From Bin18 sp965200355 (lineage in GTDB: Bacteria; Desulfobacterota; Binatia; Bin18): 64,000 nucleotides of DNA. Position 1 is the first letter of the stretch. Every line of letters starts with the position of its first letter. Below the pieces are notes generated by a model. That model had not been told where the DNA came from and ran no database searches. It saw only the letters and a list, made by a program, of their open reading frames with translations. Below, in pieces: positions 1-8,361 of this stretch. Made by a program: the position numbers and the translations under genes. Where the stretch lies: the NCBI GenBank assembly GCA_965200355.1, contig OZ241351.1, forward strand, positions 2,790,001 through 2,854,000, read 5' to 3'.

Positions 1-111
1 AAGGCGCACCGGCCCCACAAACAGGAAAAATGGTGCTGTCCTCAGTGTGGCAAAGTCCGCATGAAACCCGCCGCATACCGTCGGCGTCAACGCCGGGAGC
101 CGGCTGAATAA
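1..111 (+). CDS. C-terminal tail of an unidentified protein (partial)
   Basis: The first 36 codons of frame 1 run open from the window edge to a TAA at 109-111. The tail carries one CxxC-like knuckle (residues C-C-P-Q-C-G) followed by a very basic Arg-rich end, which suggests the last strand of a small zinc-ribbon or nucleic-acid-binding protein. The N-terminus lies outside the window, so the family cannot be named. It runs towards the oppositely oriented mlaD gene 17 bases away. Confidence 0.4.
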   Translation, partial: KAHRPHKQEKWCCPQCGKVRMKPAAYRRRQRREPAE

Positions 112-128
112 AGCAACGGCTGAACACC

Positions 129-590
129 TCAGGGAGCAGCAGGCCCCTCGTCCCCATCCTTGCGGCCGGCAACATAGGCGGCCATGAGTCCCGGCAGGTC
201 AACCGGCGACTCTGTTTCTCTGAGCACGCCGCCGGGGGGGATAATCGTGTCCGACCCGCCAAGCGAGATCAGGACATAGGGACCGCCGAGCAAACCCTTG
301 GTGTGCACGGACGCGAACGCGTCTTCCTGAATCTCAATATCACGGTCTATGGTGAAGCGGACTCTCGCCCGCGTACCCGTCAGCTGGACCGTATCAACTC
401 GGCCTACGCGCACGCCAGCGATCTCGACCGGCGTCCCGGGTCCCAGGCCGGTGGCACTTTCAAAGTCCGCATAGATAGTATACCCCCAGGCGTTATAGAA
501 CACGGTTTCTCCGAGCGAGGAGAACAGGTAGAATGCGCTTGCGGTTCCCAGAATCAGGAAACTCACGACGCTGAGACCGATCCGGTGCAT
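129..590 (-). CDS. mlaD: MCE/MlaD-family phospholipid-transport protein
   Basis: This 153-residue protein has one N-terminal membrane anchor (about residues 5-24) and then a single MCE domain (about 37-115) with the typical GLGPGTPVEIAGVRVGRV core near residues 48-65. In the family, MlaD is the periplasmic hexameric ring of the MlaFEDB ABC system that moves phospholipids between inner and outer membrane. The length matches single-MCE MlaD proteins. It reads away from the divergent cytochrome gene. The mlaE and mlaF partners would be expected just downstream, but the gene ends close to the window edge and a plus-strand gene tail lies there instead. MlaD is the best call; another small MCE protein is possible. 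Confidence 0.85.
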   Translation of the reverse strand: MHRIGLSVVSFLILGTASAFYLFSSLGETVFYNAWGYTIYADFESATGLGPGTPVEIAGVRVGRVDTVQLTGTRARVRFTIDRDIEIQEDAFASVHTKGLLGGPYVLISLGGSDTIIPPGGVLRETESPVDLPGLMAAYVAGRKDGDEGPAAP

Positions 591-671
591 AGCCCCGCAG
601 CCTAGCAGACCACTTTGTATCGCCCAAGACCCTCACGTATGCTCATGGCCGACAATGCTTTACAAGGGGGG

Positions 672-1577
672 ATGAAAAAAGCCGGTACACCGCGCGCGGT
701 GCGAATTTTTTGCGTGTTTCTCCTTCACGGCCTTTTGTTCGGTCAGCTCCACAATGTTTGGGCCGATAACGCGGCCCGCATCGCCCAGGGACAGTATATC
801 TTTGCCTTAGCCGGTGGGTGTGGCTGTCATACCGCGGACAACGGACCCACCAACGCGGGCGGGCGGCCCATAGAAACCCCGTATGGGCGCTTCTATGGGA
901 CGAATATCACGCCCGACCCGGTCCACGGGATTGGGACCTGGACGGACCAGGAAATCATTGACGCGATCCGGCTGGGAGTGAAGCCCGACGGGACGGTCAT
1001 GAGTCCGGTCATGCCATATCCGGCCTTGAACGGCATGACGGATGAAGATGCCACGGCCCTGGTCGCTTTCCTGCGCAGCCGTGAGCCTGTTGCGCAAGAA
1101 AATTTTCCGCACGAGGTGAGCCTGCCGTTTTCCGGGCCGGCCATGCGCGTCTGGCGCTGGCTGTTTTTTGAACCGGTTGAAACCCGGGCGCCGGTCTGGG
1201 CAGACGCGATTGCCCGCGGCCGTTATATCAGCGAACATCTGGCCCATTGCCAGGAATGCCATACGCCGCGGACCAGCTTTGGCACGCTTGACCGGACGCG
1301 CGATTTAGCTGGGAACCCGGCTGGTATTGACGGCGAGGTGGCACCGAATATCACCCCGGATGAGGAGACGGGGATTGGGCAGTGGAGTGACGCGGAGATT
1401 GTTTCCCTGCTGCGCACCGGATTTCTCCCCAATTTCGATACGGTGCAAGGGCTGATGGCGGTGGTGATTGATGGTGTCCCTGGGGGCGGGTACAAAGATA
1501 TGACCGATGAAGACGCCCACGCGGTCGCTCAATATCTGAAATCGGTGCCTCCTCGGAGCCAGGGAGCACCGGAATAG
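672..1577 (+). CDS. Diheme c-type cytochrome, exported
   Basis: Start chosen at 672 because an AAGGGGG Shine-Dalgarno lies just upstream and the product then opens with a basic, hydrophobic signal peptide (about residues 1-31). Two homologous cytochrome c domains follow, each with a TNITPD-type segment (residues 77-82 in the first). The second heme site is canonical, Cys193-Gln-Glu-Cys196-His197. The first reads Cys50-Gly-Cys52-His53, one residue short of CxxCH. The family acts as a periplasmic electron carrier, often a subunit of dehydrogenases. Its place upstream of a second cytochrome suggests a small electron-transfer operon; the physiological partner is unknown. Confidence 0.85.
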   Translation: MKKAGTPRAVRIFCVFLLHGLLFGQLHNVWADNAARIAQGQYIFALAGGCGCHTADNGPTNAGGRPIETPYGRFYGTNITPDPVHGIGTWTDQEIIDAIRLGVKPDGTVMSPVMPYPALNGMTDEDATALVAFLRSREPVAQENFPHEVSLPFSGPAMRVWRWLFFEPVETRAPVWADAIARGRYISEHLAHCQECHTPRTSFGTLDRTRDLAGNPAGIDGEVAPNITPDEETGIGQWSDAEIVSLLRTGFLPNFDTVQGLMAVVIDGVPGGGYKDMTDEDAHAVAQYLKSVPPRSQGAPE

Positions 1578-1614
1578 CGTGGGTCTTGGGTCATATGTCA
1601 GAGGAGGACGCGCA

Positions 1615-2115
1615 ATGAGAAAGAGAGTGATCCATCATATCGTTCGTGGAGTTGCGGTCGGCGTGAGTGTCATAGCAGGCGGTCTGCATGGTATGGGGGG
1701 GCTGAGTTTCGGGCATGAAAACCACCCCATCCACATGCCGGACCCGCAGCAGACAGTGGCGTTTCGCACCTATCTGATGGAGAATATCGGGGCCAATGCC
1801 AAGGAGATGAAGGGCAAGATCGATGCCGGCCAGCTGGCAGAAGCAAAAATGAATGCCGCTGCTATTGCCCTGCATTCCAGCCGCATCGCCGCGCTCTTTC
1901 CCGAGGGCAGCAGCGGGGATGCCTCTCGGGCGAAAGAAGAAATCTGGCAGAGTTGGGACGCTTTTCTCGCCTCCGCCACAGAACTGCGTACCCAAGCGGA
2001 CGCATTGGCCGTCGCCGCGGGAGAAGGGAATGCCACCGCAGTCAAAGAACATATGCAAAAAGTGTTCGGGACATGTAAGGACTGCCACGACCAGTTTCGC
2101 CAGCCGGAGCACTAA
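1615..2115 (+). CDS. Cytochrome c'-like (class II) periplasmic protein
   Basis: The start at 1615 follows an AGGAGG Shine-Dalgarno at about 1602-1607 and gives a 166-residue product with a signal peptide (about residues 1-35). The body is helical and the single heme motif, Cys154-Lys-Asp-Cys157-His158, sits only a few residues from the C-terminus. An N-terminal helix contains Met55, where cytochrome c' and c556 proteins carry an axial or heme-covering residue. This arrangement defines class II cytochromes c, which bind gas ligands or carry electrons in the periplasm. It begins 37 bases after the diheme cytochrome and is probably cotranscribed. Confidence 0.8.
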   Translation: MRKRVIHHIVRGVAVGVSVIAGGLHGMGGLSFGHENHPIHMPDPQQTVAFRTYLMENIGANAKEMKGKIDAGQLAEAKMNAAAIALHSSRIAALFPEGSSGDASRAKEEIWQSWDAFLASATELRTQADALAVAAGEGNATAVKEHMQKVFGTCKDCHDQFRQPEH

Positions 2116-2140
2116 TCCCGCCAGGGAGTTCTCTTGCCCC

Positions 2141-2170
2141 TTGACAAAAAACGTGAGATAAAAATCCAAT
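2141..2170 (+). promoter_or_regulatory. Candidate sigma70 promoter for the VWA/FHA/kinase cassette
   Basis: A perfect TTGACA at 2141-2146 is followed after 18 bases by TCCAAT at 2165-2170, which matches four of six -10 positions. It lies in an A-rich stretch 28 bases before the GTG start at 2198. The strong AAGGAGG ribosome site is at 2186-2192. The cytochrome operon ends at 2115, so this is a plausible independent promoter for the cassette. Confidence 0.45.
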
Positions 2171-2197
2171 AAATTCCTTGTCAATAAGGAGGCTTTC

Positions 2198-3487
2198 GTG
2201 TCCGGTGCGGTCGGATTCCAAGCGCTGACAAGCCGTAATGCTGTCCTGAGCAGCGCAGAAAATTTCATCCTCTACCTGCTGATGGAGACCAAGCCGCAGG
2301 GTGAGGGCGTGCGCCTGCCGCTCAATCTTGGCATTGTTCTTGACCGGAGCGGCTCAATGTACGATGAACAGCGGCTCGATTATGTCATTGAGGCCATCAA
2401 ATACCTGATCGATAATCTTGGTCCTGATGACAAGGTGGCGGTGGTCGCGTTTGCCGACCGGGCAGAAGTCGCGGCAACAGCCGACCGGGTCGCTACGGAT
2501 GCCGCCGGGGTCAAACGGGCCATTGATGATCTTGATCTCCTGGAGATTGGCGGCGGGACGCAAATGGCGCTGGGCATGGAAGCCGCCCTGGCCGAGGTGG
2601 AGAAGTCGTATTCGCCGAGCCGGCTGAACCGGCTCTTGCTCCTCACCGACGGTCAGACCTATGAGGAGCGCAAATGCCTCGACCTCGCCCGTCAACACCG
2701 CGAGCGCATTGCGTGCAGCACGCTTGGGGTGGGGATTGAGTTCAATGAAAAATTACTGATGGAAATGGCCGAGGAGAGTGGCGCCAATTATCACTTTATT
2801 GATGCCCCGGCCTCCATTCCGAATATCTTCTCCAGTGAGCTCCAGGGACTGCGCAATGTCGCCTTGACGAATGCGCGTATCGAGCTGCAACTCAGCGCCG
2901 GGGTGCAGGTGAAGGAAGCCTTTCGCGCCAGCCCGCAGATTTATCCGATAAAAGAGCTTGCGCCTGATGCCAACCGGACGCTGTCCCTGCCGTTAGGAGA
3001 TATTGAAGCCGGGACGCCAAGTTCAGCCCTGGCCGTATTAGTCTTACCACCGCGCCGCCCCGGCCGAGTGCGGCTGGCGCGAGCGGACCTGTACTACGAT
3101 ACGCCCGAGGCCAAGAGCCAACACGAAAGCGTGGACGTGGTGGTCAATTATACGCTTGAGCGCTCGGCCCTGGGCCAAGCGAACGGCTATGTGATGAATC
3201 TGGTCGATCAAGTCAGTGTCGCCAAGATGCATATCCAGGCCGAGGCGGCTATGGCTGCCGGCAAGACAGACAAAGCCACGCAATTGTTGGGCAATGCCAT
3301 AGCCGGCACGCAACGCCTGGGGAATACGAAAGCCACCCAGGCGCTTGAGGGGCTCCAGAGTGAGTTGAAAAAAACCCAGAGCCTTGCGACCGGGGCCGCC
3401 AAAACCCAGCTGCTCAACGCTCAGGCCACCCTCCGCAAAACGCAGCAGCTTGACCCCGAGAGCATCAAAGATGCGCTCCGAGATTAG
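2198..3487 (+). CDS. Cytoplasmic von Willebrand factor A domain protein
   Basis: The start is the GTG at 2198, decided by a strong AAGGAGG six bases upstream. The 429-residue product has no signal peptide. Its VWA domain spans about residues 42-215 with an intact metal-ion-dependent adhesion site (Asp49-Arg-Ser51-Gly-Ser53, then GGGT and LLTDG). A beta-rich middle follows, and the last about 90 residues are a Lys/Gln/Ala-rich helical region. Such VWA proteins (the TerY type, for example) bind partners through Mg and often sit with PP2C phosphatases and Ser/Thr kinases, as here. First gene of the cassette running to 10804. Role inferred: a scaffold or effector whose assembly responds to phosphorylation. 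Confidence 0.85.
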   Translation: MSGAVGFQALTSRNAVLSSAENFILYLLMETKPQGEGVRLPLNLGIVLDRSGSMYDEQRLDYVIEAIKYLIDNLGPDDKVAVVAFADRAEVAATADRVATDAAGVKRAIDDLDLLEIGGGTQMALGMEAALAEVEKSYSPSRLNRLLLLTDGQTYEERKCLDLARQHRERIACSTLGVGIEFNEKLLMEMAEESGANYHFIDAPASIPNIFSSELQGLRNVALTNARIELQLSAGVQVKEAFRASPQIYPIKELAPDANRTLSLPLGDIEAGTPSSALAVLVLPPRRPGRVRLARADLYYDTPEAKSQHESVDVVVNYTLERSALGQANGYVMNLVDQVSVAKMHIQAEAAMAAGKTDKATQLLGNAIAGTQRLGNTKATQALEGLQSELKKTQSLATGAAKTQLLNAQATLRKTQQLDPESIKDALRD

Positions 3488-3525
3488 GCTGGACCACAGG
3501 CGCGGTCAATGAAGGAGATAGGAGA

Positions 3526-4143
3526 ATGATTTGGTGTGCGGAATGCAACGAAGAAAACATGGATGGCCTGGAGTACTGCGATAGCTGTGGAGCGAAACTC
3601 GTAGACCTGCCAATGGAAGCCGAGACCGTGGAGGCCGCTGAGGCTGCCGACAGCCCAGCCGCGGAGGAAGTACCGGCCACAGTTGACGCAGATACGCAGA
3701 CCGGCGCAGCAGAAGCCACGGGAGAGTCGGCTGAAGCAGAGGACGAGGGGAGTACGGAGGGGGCTGAAGAGGCCCCTGCCGTTGTTGCCCCCAGCGACAC
3801 CCAGGCGGCCGGCGGTAGTGCGACGCTGACCATCACCCGCGGCGGCACTGTGGGGAAAGTCTTTGACCTCCAAGCTGGAGACAATCTGATTGGTCGCTGG
3901 GACCCGGATTCTGGCTCTTTCCCCGAAGTTGATATGGAAAACGATGATCCAGAAGCGCGCATCTCCCGCAAACACGCGCTGATAAAGTTCGGGACCGGGC
4001 TGACGATTGAAGATATCGGGAGCCTGAACGGGACGTTTGTCAACCGGGGACAGCGCCTTGAGCCGGGCACGCCCGTTCCGCTCAAAGACGGGGACGAGAT
4101 CATCGTCGGGAAAACCTTTTTTAAGGTAGCGTGCGCGCAGTGA
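3526..4143 (+). CDS. Zinc-ribbon FHA-domain protein
   Basis: This 205-residue protein has three parts. A zinc ribbon with Cys4, Cys7, Cys18 and Cys21 comes first, then an acidic Ala/Glu-rich linker (about 30-95), then a C-terminal FHA domain (about 100-203). The FHA signature residues are present: Gly-Arg in the first loop, Ser-Arg-Lys-His, and a Ser-Leu-Asn-Gly-Thr-Phe-Val-Asn turn. FHA domains bind phosphothreonine peptides, so the likely ligands are sites made by the kinase encoded at 5924. An AGGAGA lies just before the ATG. The same zinc ribbon type recurs in the next gene. Confidence 0.88.
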   Translation: MIWCAECNEENMDGLEYCDSCGAKLVDLPMEAETVEAAEAADSPAAEEVPATVDADTQTGAAEATGESAEAEDEGSTEGAEEAPAVVAPSDTQAAGGSATLTITRGGTVGKVFDLQAGDNLIGRWDPDSGSFPEVDMENDDPEARISRKHALIKFGTGLTIEDIGSLNGTFVNRGQRLEPGTPVPLKDGDEIIVGKTFFKVACAQ

Positions 4144-4202
4144 AGTCAGGCTGGCTGTTCTGGAACTGGCGAAACTGAGCCCCTGCCGTGGACTGGTGAC
4201 GC

Positions 4203-5909
4203 ATGGCTTCCGCGCCGCTGATGACCGAGCAGAGAGACGCTGATGAGTGCTGTGTTTGTGTTGAGTGCGGACAGACCAATGCCAGTGGCGAAATATTCTG
4301 CATTGCCTGTGGCGTAGCGCTTGAAGAAGATGGCGAGGGGGCGTCCGTCCCCTCCCTTACACCGCTGCCAATCGGCACCATTTTGGCTGAGACCTACCGT
4401 CTGACCGCCCTCCTCTCGACTGGACAGGAAAATCGTTACCAGGCGATTCGTCAGACAGACGATGGCCGCACCTACCTCATAGCAGAACGGGCAAGCGACC
4501 AGGCCGATGTCTATTGGGGGGGCACGTTTCGCTTGTTCGAGCAGCTTGCCCAGATTCACCATCCGGCCCTGACGCTCCCCGATGAGCGTTGTGAACGTGA
4601 CGGTCGGGTCTACCTCATCACGCCGACTCAGGCCGGTCTGCCGCTGAGTCGGCGCATTGGCCGGACATCGGAGCGCGAGGCGGCCGGCTGGGGCGTTCAG
4701 TTATGTCAGGCCGTGCATGTTCTGCACCGGCATGGCCTCTTATGTGTTGAACTGCCTCCGGAGCATATCCTGCTCGACAAGACGGGCCGTCTGCACCTGA
4801 CCCAATTCGACACGGTTTGTCTCAAAGACACGCTTGAGGAGCGCCCCGTATTGACGGATGGCTATGCTGCGCCTGAAACCTACAAGCCCCAGGTCTTAAA
4901 CGAAGCCGCAGATGTGTTTGCGCTCGGTGCTTGCTTATATGCCGTTCTGGTGGGCCGGCGTTTACCCGTTGAGGGTTGGGCGGTTCAGCCTGAGCCGCCC
5001 GTATTCTATCCGGAGAAAGTCCTGACCCCTGCGTGTGAGCGCGTCTTACGCAAAGCCTTGGCCCTTGAGCCTGCGGAGCGCTATGCGGACCTGCCCGCGC
5101 TGAAACACGATTTGCTGGCGCTGAGTCAGTCGGTGCATATCCGTTCGGCCTGGCGGACCGACGTTGGACAGGTGCGCGACCATAACGAAGATGCCGTTCT
5201 GGTCAAAGAGGTCGGGCAAGACAGTCTCGCCGGCGAGAGTTTTTGTGGATTCTATATTGTGTCAGACGGAATGGGTGGAGCCGAAGCCGGTGAGATGGCG
5301 AGCCAGATTGCCATCCAGACGATTGCGCGCCAAGTTGAGGCCGCCTGGACCGAGACTACGGCGAAAGGGCGTGTTGCTGCCGCGGCCTGGGAGGGCTGCC
5401 TGCGTGAGGCGGTTGAGGCGGCCAATACCCGGATTGTCCAATACGGAAACGAGCATCCCGAGGCGGCTGGCCTGGGAGCGACGGTCGTGGTGGCGTTGAT
5501 TCAGGCCGGCCAACTCGTGCTGGCCTGGGTCGGGGACAGTCGGGGCTATCTGCTGGAAAACGGGCTATTACGCCAGCTCTCGCGGGATCATTCTCTGGTC
5601 GCGCGTCTGGTCGAAATCGGCCAATTGACGGAAGAGGAGGCCCTGACCCACGAGCACCGCAACGTCCTGATTCGGTCTCTGGGCAGTAAGGAACACGTGC
5701 AAGTTGACACGCTCTCGCGACCTCTGAAGCGGGGCGTGCGCCTCCTCCTGTGCAGCGACGGGCTGACGAGCCATGTCCGTGACCCGGCGTTGGCCGATAT
5801 TATCAGCCGCCACCGGACGCCGCACGAGGCCGCCTTGGAACTGACGGTTGCGGCCAATACCGCCGGCGGGAGCGACAATACCTCAGTGGTCGTGGTCTTT
5901 CACGAGTAG
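4203..5909 (+). CDS. Zinc-ribbon / pseudokinase / PP2C phosphatase fusion
   Basis: The 568-residue product has an N-terminal zinc ribbon (Cys19, Cys22, Cys33, Cys36), a kinase-fold domain (about 57-308) and a C-terminal PP2C-type Ser/Thr phosphatase domain (about 315-568). The phosphatase looks active: it keeps the RDHNED motif (325-330), SDGMGG (354-359), GDSRGYL, LLCSDGLT and a GGSDNTS end, which supply the metal-binding aspartates. The kinase-fold domain looks dead. The HRD position reads Val-Glu-Leu (182-184), the DFG position reads Gln-Phe-Asp-Thr (201-204), and the VAIK lysine is not evident. Expected role: removing phosphates placed by the neighbouring kinase, with the pseudokinase as a docking or regulatory part. 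Confidence 0.88.
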   Translation: MASAPLMTEQRDADECCVCVECGQTNASGEIFCIACGVALEEDGEGASVPSLTPLPIGTILAETYRLTALLSTGQENRYQAIRQTDDGRTYLIAERASDQADVYWGGTFRLFEQLAQIHHPALTLPDERCERDGRVYLITPTQAGLPLSRRIGRTSEREAAGWGVQLCQAVHVLHRHGLLCVELPPEHILLDKTGRLHLTQFDTVCLKDTLEERPVLTDGYAAPETYKPQVLNEAADVFALGACLYAVLVGRRLPVEGWAVQPEPPVFYPEKVLTPACERVLRKALALEPAERYADLPALKHDLLALSQSVHIRSAWRTDVGQVRDHNEDAVLVKEVGQDSLAGESFCGFYIVSDGMGGAEAGEMASQIAIQTIARQVEAAWTETTAKGRVAAAAWEGCLREAVEAANTRIVQYGNEHPEAAGLGATVVVALIQAGQLVLAWVGDSRGYLLENGLLRQLSRDHSLVARLVEIGQLTEEEALTHEHRNVLIRSLGSKEHVQVDTLSRPLKRGVRLLLCSDGLTSHVRDPALADIISRHRTPHEAALELTVAANTAGGSDNTSVVVVFHE

Positions 5910-5923
5910 CGAGGCAGACGGCG

Positions 5924-8296
5924 ATGGCACGGAATGAAAGCGGTCAACTCGAACCCGGAACGGTCCTGGCGGGTCGGTATCAGATTGAGCGCTTTCTTGC
6001 CGGGGGCGGGATGGGCGTCGTGTATATTGCCCAGGATCAGCGCCTCGCTGAGCGGCGGGTCGCCATCAAAGAAATTTTCGACCGGTTTACGAATCCCGAA
6101 GAGCGCGCCCAAGCCATTGAGTATTTTCATCGAGAAGCCGACACCTTGTCCCAGCTGACCCATCCGGCTATTCCCGCTATTTTCGACCGTTTCGGCGAGG
6201 GGAATTGCCATTATTTGGTGATGGATTTCATCGAAGGGACCAACCTGGAGCAGGAGATCGCCGGACTCGGCGGCCAACTCCCCGAGAGCCGGGTCATCGA
6301 GATTGGCCGCGAACTGTGCGACGTACTGACCTATCTGCATAGCTTTTCTCCGCCGATTATCTATCGGGACATGAAGCCGGGCAATGTGATCGTGCGACCG
6401 GACGGACGCATCACGCTGATCGACTTTGGCATCGCCAGAATTTTCTCCCCCCAGGGCAAAGCGACCCTGATTGGTACGCCCGGATTTGCCCCGCCTGAGC
6501 AATACTCCGGCCAAGTTGATGAACGGTCCGATATTTATGGCTTGGCCGCAACCCTGCACTATATCCTGACCGGTCGTGACCCGGAGCAACACCCGCCGTT
6601 CTCCTGTCCGCCGGTGCTCTCGGAGAAACCCGACACCTCGCCCTTCCTCGCCCAGGCGATTGACCACGCCTTGGCGTATAAAGCTGAAGAGCGGCCCAAG
6701 AGTGCGGCAGCGTTTAAGGACATGTTTCTGTATGGGCGCGGCCTGAGCGCGGCTCCTCCGCCCAGCTCGCTCCAGGCGGCGACCCAAATCCTGGAACCCT
6801 TGCCGGAGGTGGTGACAGAGCCCCTCACCGTCGAGCCGCGGCAAAAAAAACGGCGCTGGGGGCGGATGGGCCTGGCCGTGCTTTTTTTGCTGTTGCTGAC
6901 TGGCGGGGCGTATGGGCTGCTTACCGACCCTGAGTTGCTGCACGGCAATCCCATCGCGCGCGTGGGGGAAAAAATTCCGTGGCAGCAGATGGAAACCTGG
7001 CTGCCAGAATCCCAGCGGGCAAGGTTCCGGGCGTTTGTGGCGGATCTCCCCTGGGAGCGGGAGAAACGCCTGCGCGCGCTCCGGGCCGAGCCGCTTGAAC
7101 TGGTTTCTCTCAACTTGGTGAATACCTCGCGCGATGGCACGCCCCTGTCAGAGGTCAAGGACCGCTATACGCTGAGTGAGGTGCAATATCTGACCTGGGA
7201 AGTTGTACTGAAAAACAGGCTGTTCGAGGTTGAAGGGGGCAATCATCGGCTGGAGGGCCGCTTTTTCGATCCTGAAGGCGGATTGGCCGGGAAAAGCGAA
7301 GCCGGTCGGTTTGTCCGGCCCGAAGAAGAGCAGCTTGAACTGCGGGGCGTGACCTTGCTTGAGGGGCTGAAAGAGCGGGCGACCGGTGAATATCTGCTTG
7401 AGCTGTATCTCGGAGCGGGGAAGCTGGCCAGTCAAACCGTCCAGATTGCACCCGACCCGGCCCAGAGTGTAGCCGCCGTGGCAGCAGAAAAGGAAAGCGG
7501 TGTCGCTGGTGGAGATGATGCTCCGGTCGCGAGCGGCCCGACCCCGGAAGAAGAGAGCGCACGGCGTGCCGCAGAGGAAAAACGGCAGGCCCTCATCCAG
7601 GAACGGAGCAAGGAGCCGCTTTCCCTGCTCTCCGTCCGCTTCACTAACACGGCAAAAAACGGCAATCCTTTATCCAAGCCGGCGACCTCGTTTGGCGCAT
7701 CCCAACTGCGGTTCGTCGCCTGGGAGGCGGATTTTCAGAACCAGCTGCATGACTTGTTGTCCTCTTATCATCGCGTGACAGCAACTTATTTTGCCCCTAA
7801 TGGGCAGATTCTTGGGACAGTCGAAGACGGAAAAGAAGTTTCCGATAAAACACAGAAGGTTACGTTTACGGCCAGAATCGGCAATGCCAATGCGAGCGCC
7901 TTTCTCCCGGGTGACTACCGAGTTGAATTTTATGTCAACGGCTATCCGCTCTCGTCCAGAAAATTCAAGGTGATGGACGACCGGGACTTGGCGTCCATCC
8001 TCAACTCGCACCAGGGAAGCATACTCGGACTCGGCCCCGAGCGTGAGGCCCTGCTTGAGGCGCATTTTCAACCGCACAGTAATGGGGCCCTACGCGGCCG
8101 CCTGGTGATTCACGCGCGTGGCTTTGGGGCGGTCTCTCTGGAAGGAACAACACAGGGCAACCATATTGAGTTTGCCAGTCAGGTTGGCAATCGCGTCTAT
8201 CATTTCCAGGGCTGGCGTGAAGAAAGTCGGCTCAGCGGAACCTATCGGGTCGGGTCGTCCGACAATGTGAGTGGACACTGGTCGCTGCAACTCTAG
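5924..8296 (+). CDS. Transmembrane Ser/Thr protein kinase with duplicated extracytoplasmic domain
   Basis: A 790-residue Hanks-type kinase. The catalytic domain (about 12-270) is complete: glycine loop GGGMGVVY (27-34), Lys49 in VAIKE, the catalytic loop Tyr-Arg-Asp-Met-Lys (147-151), DFG at 167-169 and APPE at 189-192. After a proline-rich and basic linker comes one membrane helix (about 314-333). The outside part has two related segments (about 391-508 and 566-683; each opens with a Leu-Ser-Leu-x-Asn/Thr-Thr pattern and a later Trp-Glu), split by an acidic Ala/Glu linker. A beta-rich C-terminal segment ends the protein. It starts 15 bases after the phosphatase gene. Likely an inner-membrane sensor kinase; its ligand is unknown. 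Confidence 0.9.
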   Translation: MARNESGQLEPGTVLAGRYQIERFLAGGGMGVVYIAQDQRLAERRVAIKEIFDRFTNPEERAQAIEYFHREADTLSQLTHPAIPAIFDRFGEGNCHYLVMDFIEGTNLEQEIAGLGGQLPESRVIEIGRELCDVLTYLHSFSPPIIYRDMKPGNVIVRPDGRITLIDFGIARIFSPQGKATLIGTPGFAPPEQYSGQVDERSDIYGLAATLHYILTGRDPEQHPPFSCPPVLSEKPDTSPFLAQAIDHALAYKAEERPKSAAAFKDMFLYGRGLSAAPPPSSLQAATQILEPLPEVVTEPLTVEPRQKKRRWGRMGLAVLFLLLLTGGAYGLLTDPELLHGNPIARVGEKIPWQQMETWLPESQRARFRAFVADLPWEREKRLRALRAEPLELVSLNLVNTSRDGTPLSEVKDRYTLSEVQYLTWEVVLKNRLFEVEGGNHRLEGRFFDPEGGLAGKSEAGRFVRPEEEQLELRGVTLLEGLKERATGEYLLELYLGAGKLASQTVQIAPDPAQSVAAVAAEKESGVAGGDDAPVASGPTPEEESARRAAEEKRQALIQERSKEPLSLLSVRFTNTAKNGNPLSKPATSFGASQLRFVAWEADFQNQLHDLLSSYHRVTATYFAPNGQILGTVEDGKEVSDKTQKVTFTARIGNANASAFLPGDYRVEFYVNGYPLSSRKFKVMDDRDLASILNSHQGSILGLGPEREALLEAHFQPHSNGALRGRLVIHARGFGAVSLEGTTQGNHIEFASQVGNRVYHFQGWREESRLSGTYRVGSSDNVSGHWSLQL

Positions 8297-8361
8297 GTCG
8301 GATCATCATGATGGCTGTTGGCAGCAACGTGAGGTCGTGAGCAGTTCGTGAGCGGAAGAAT

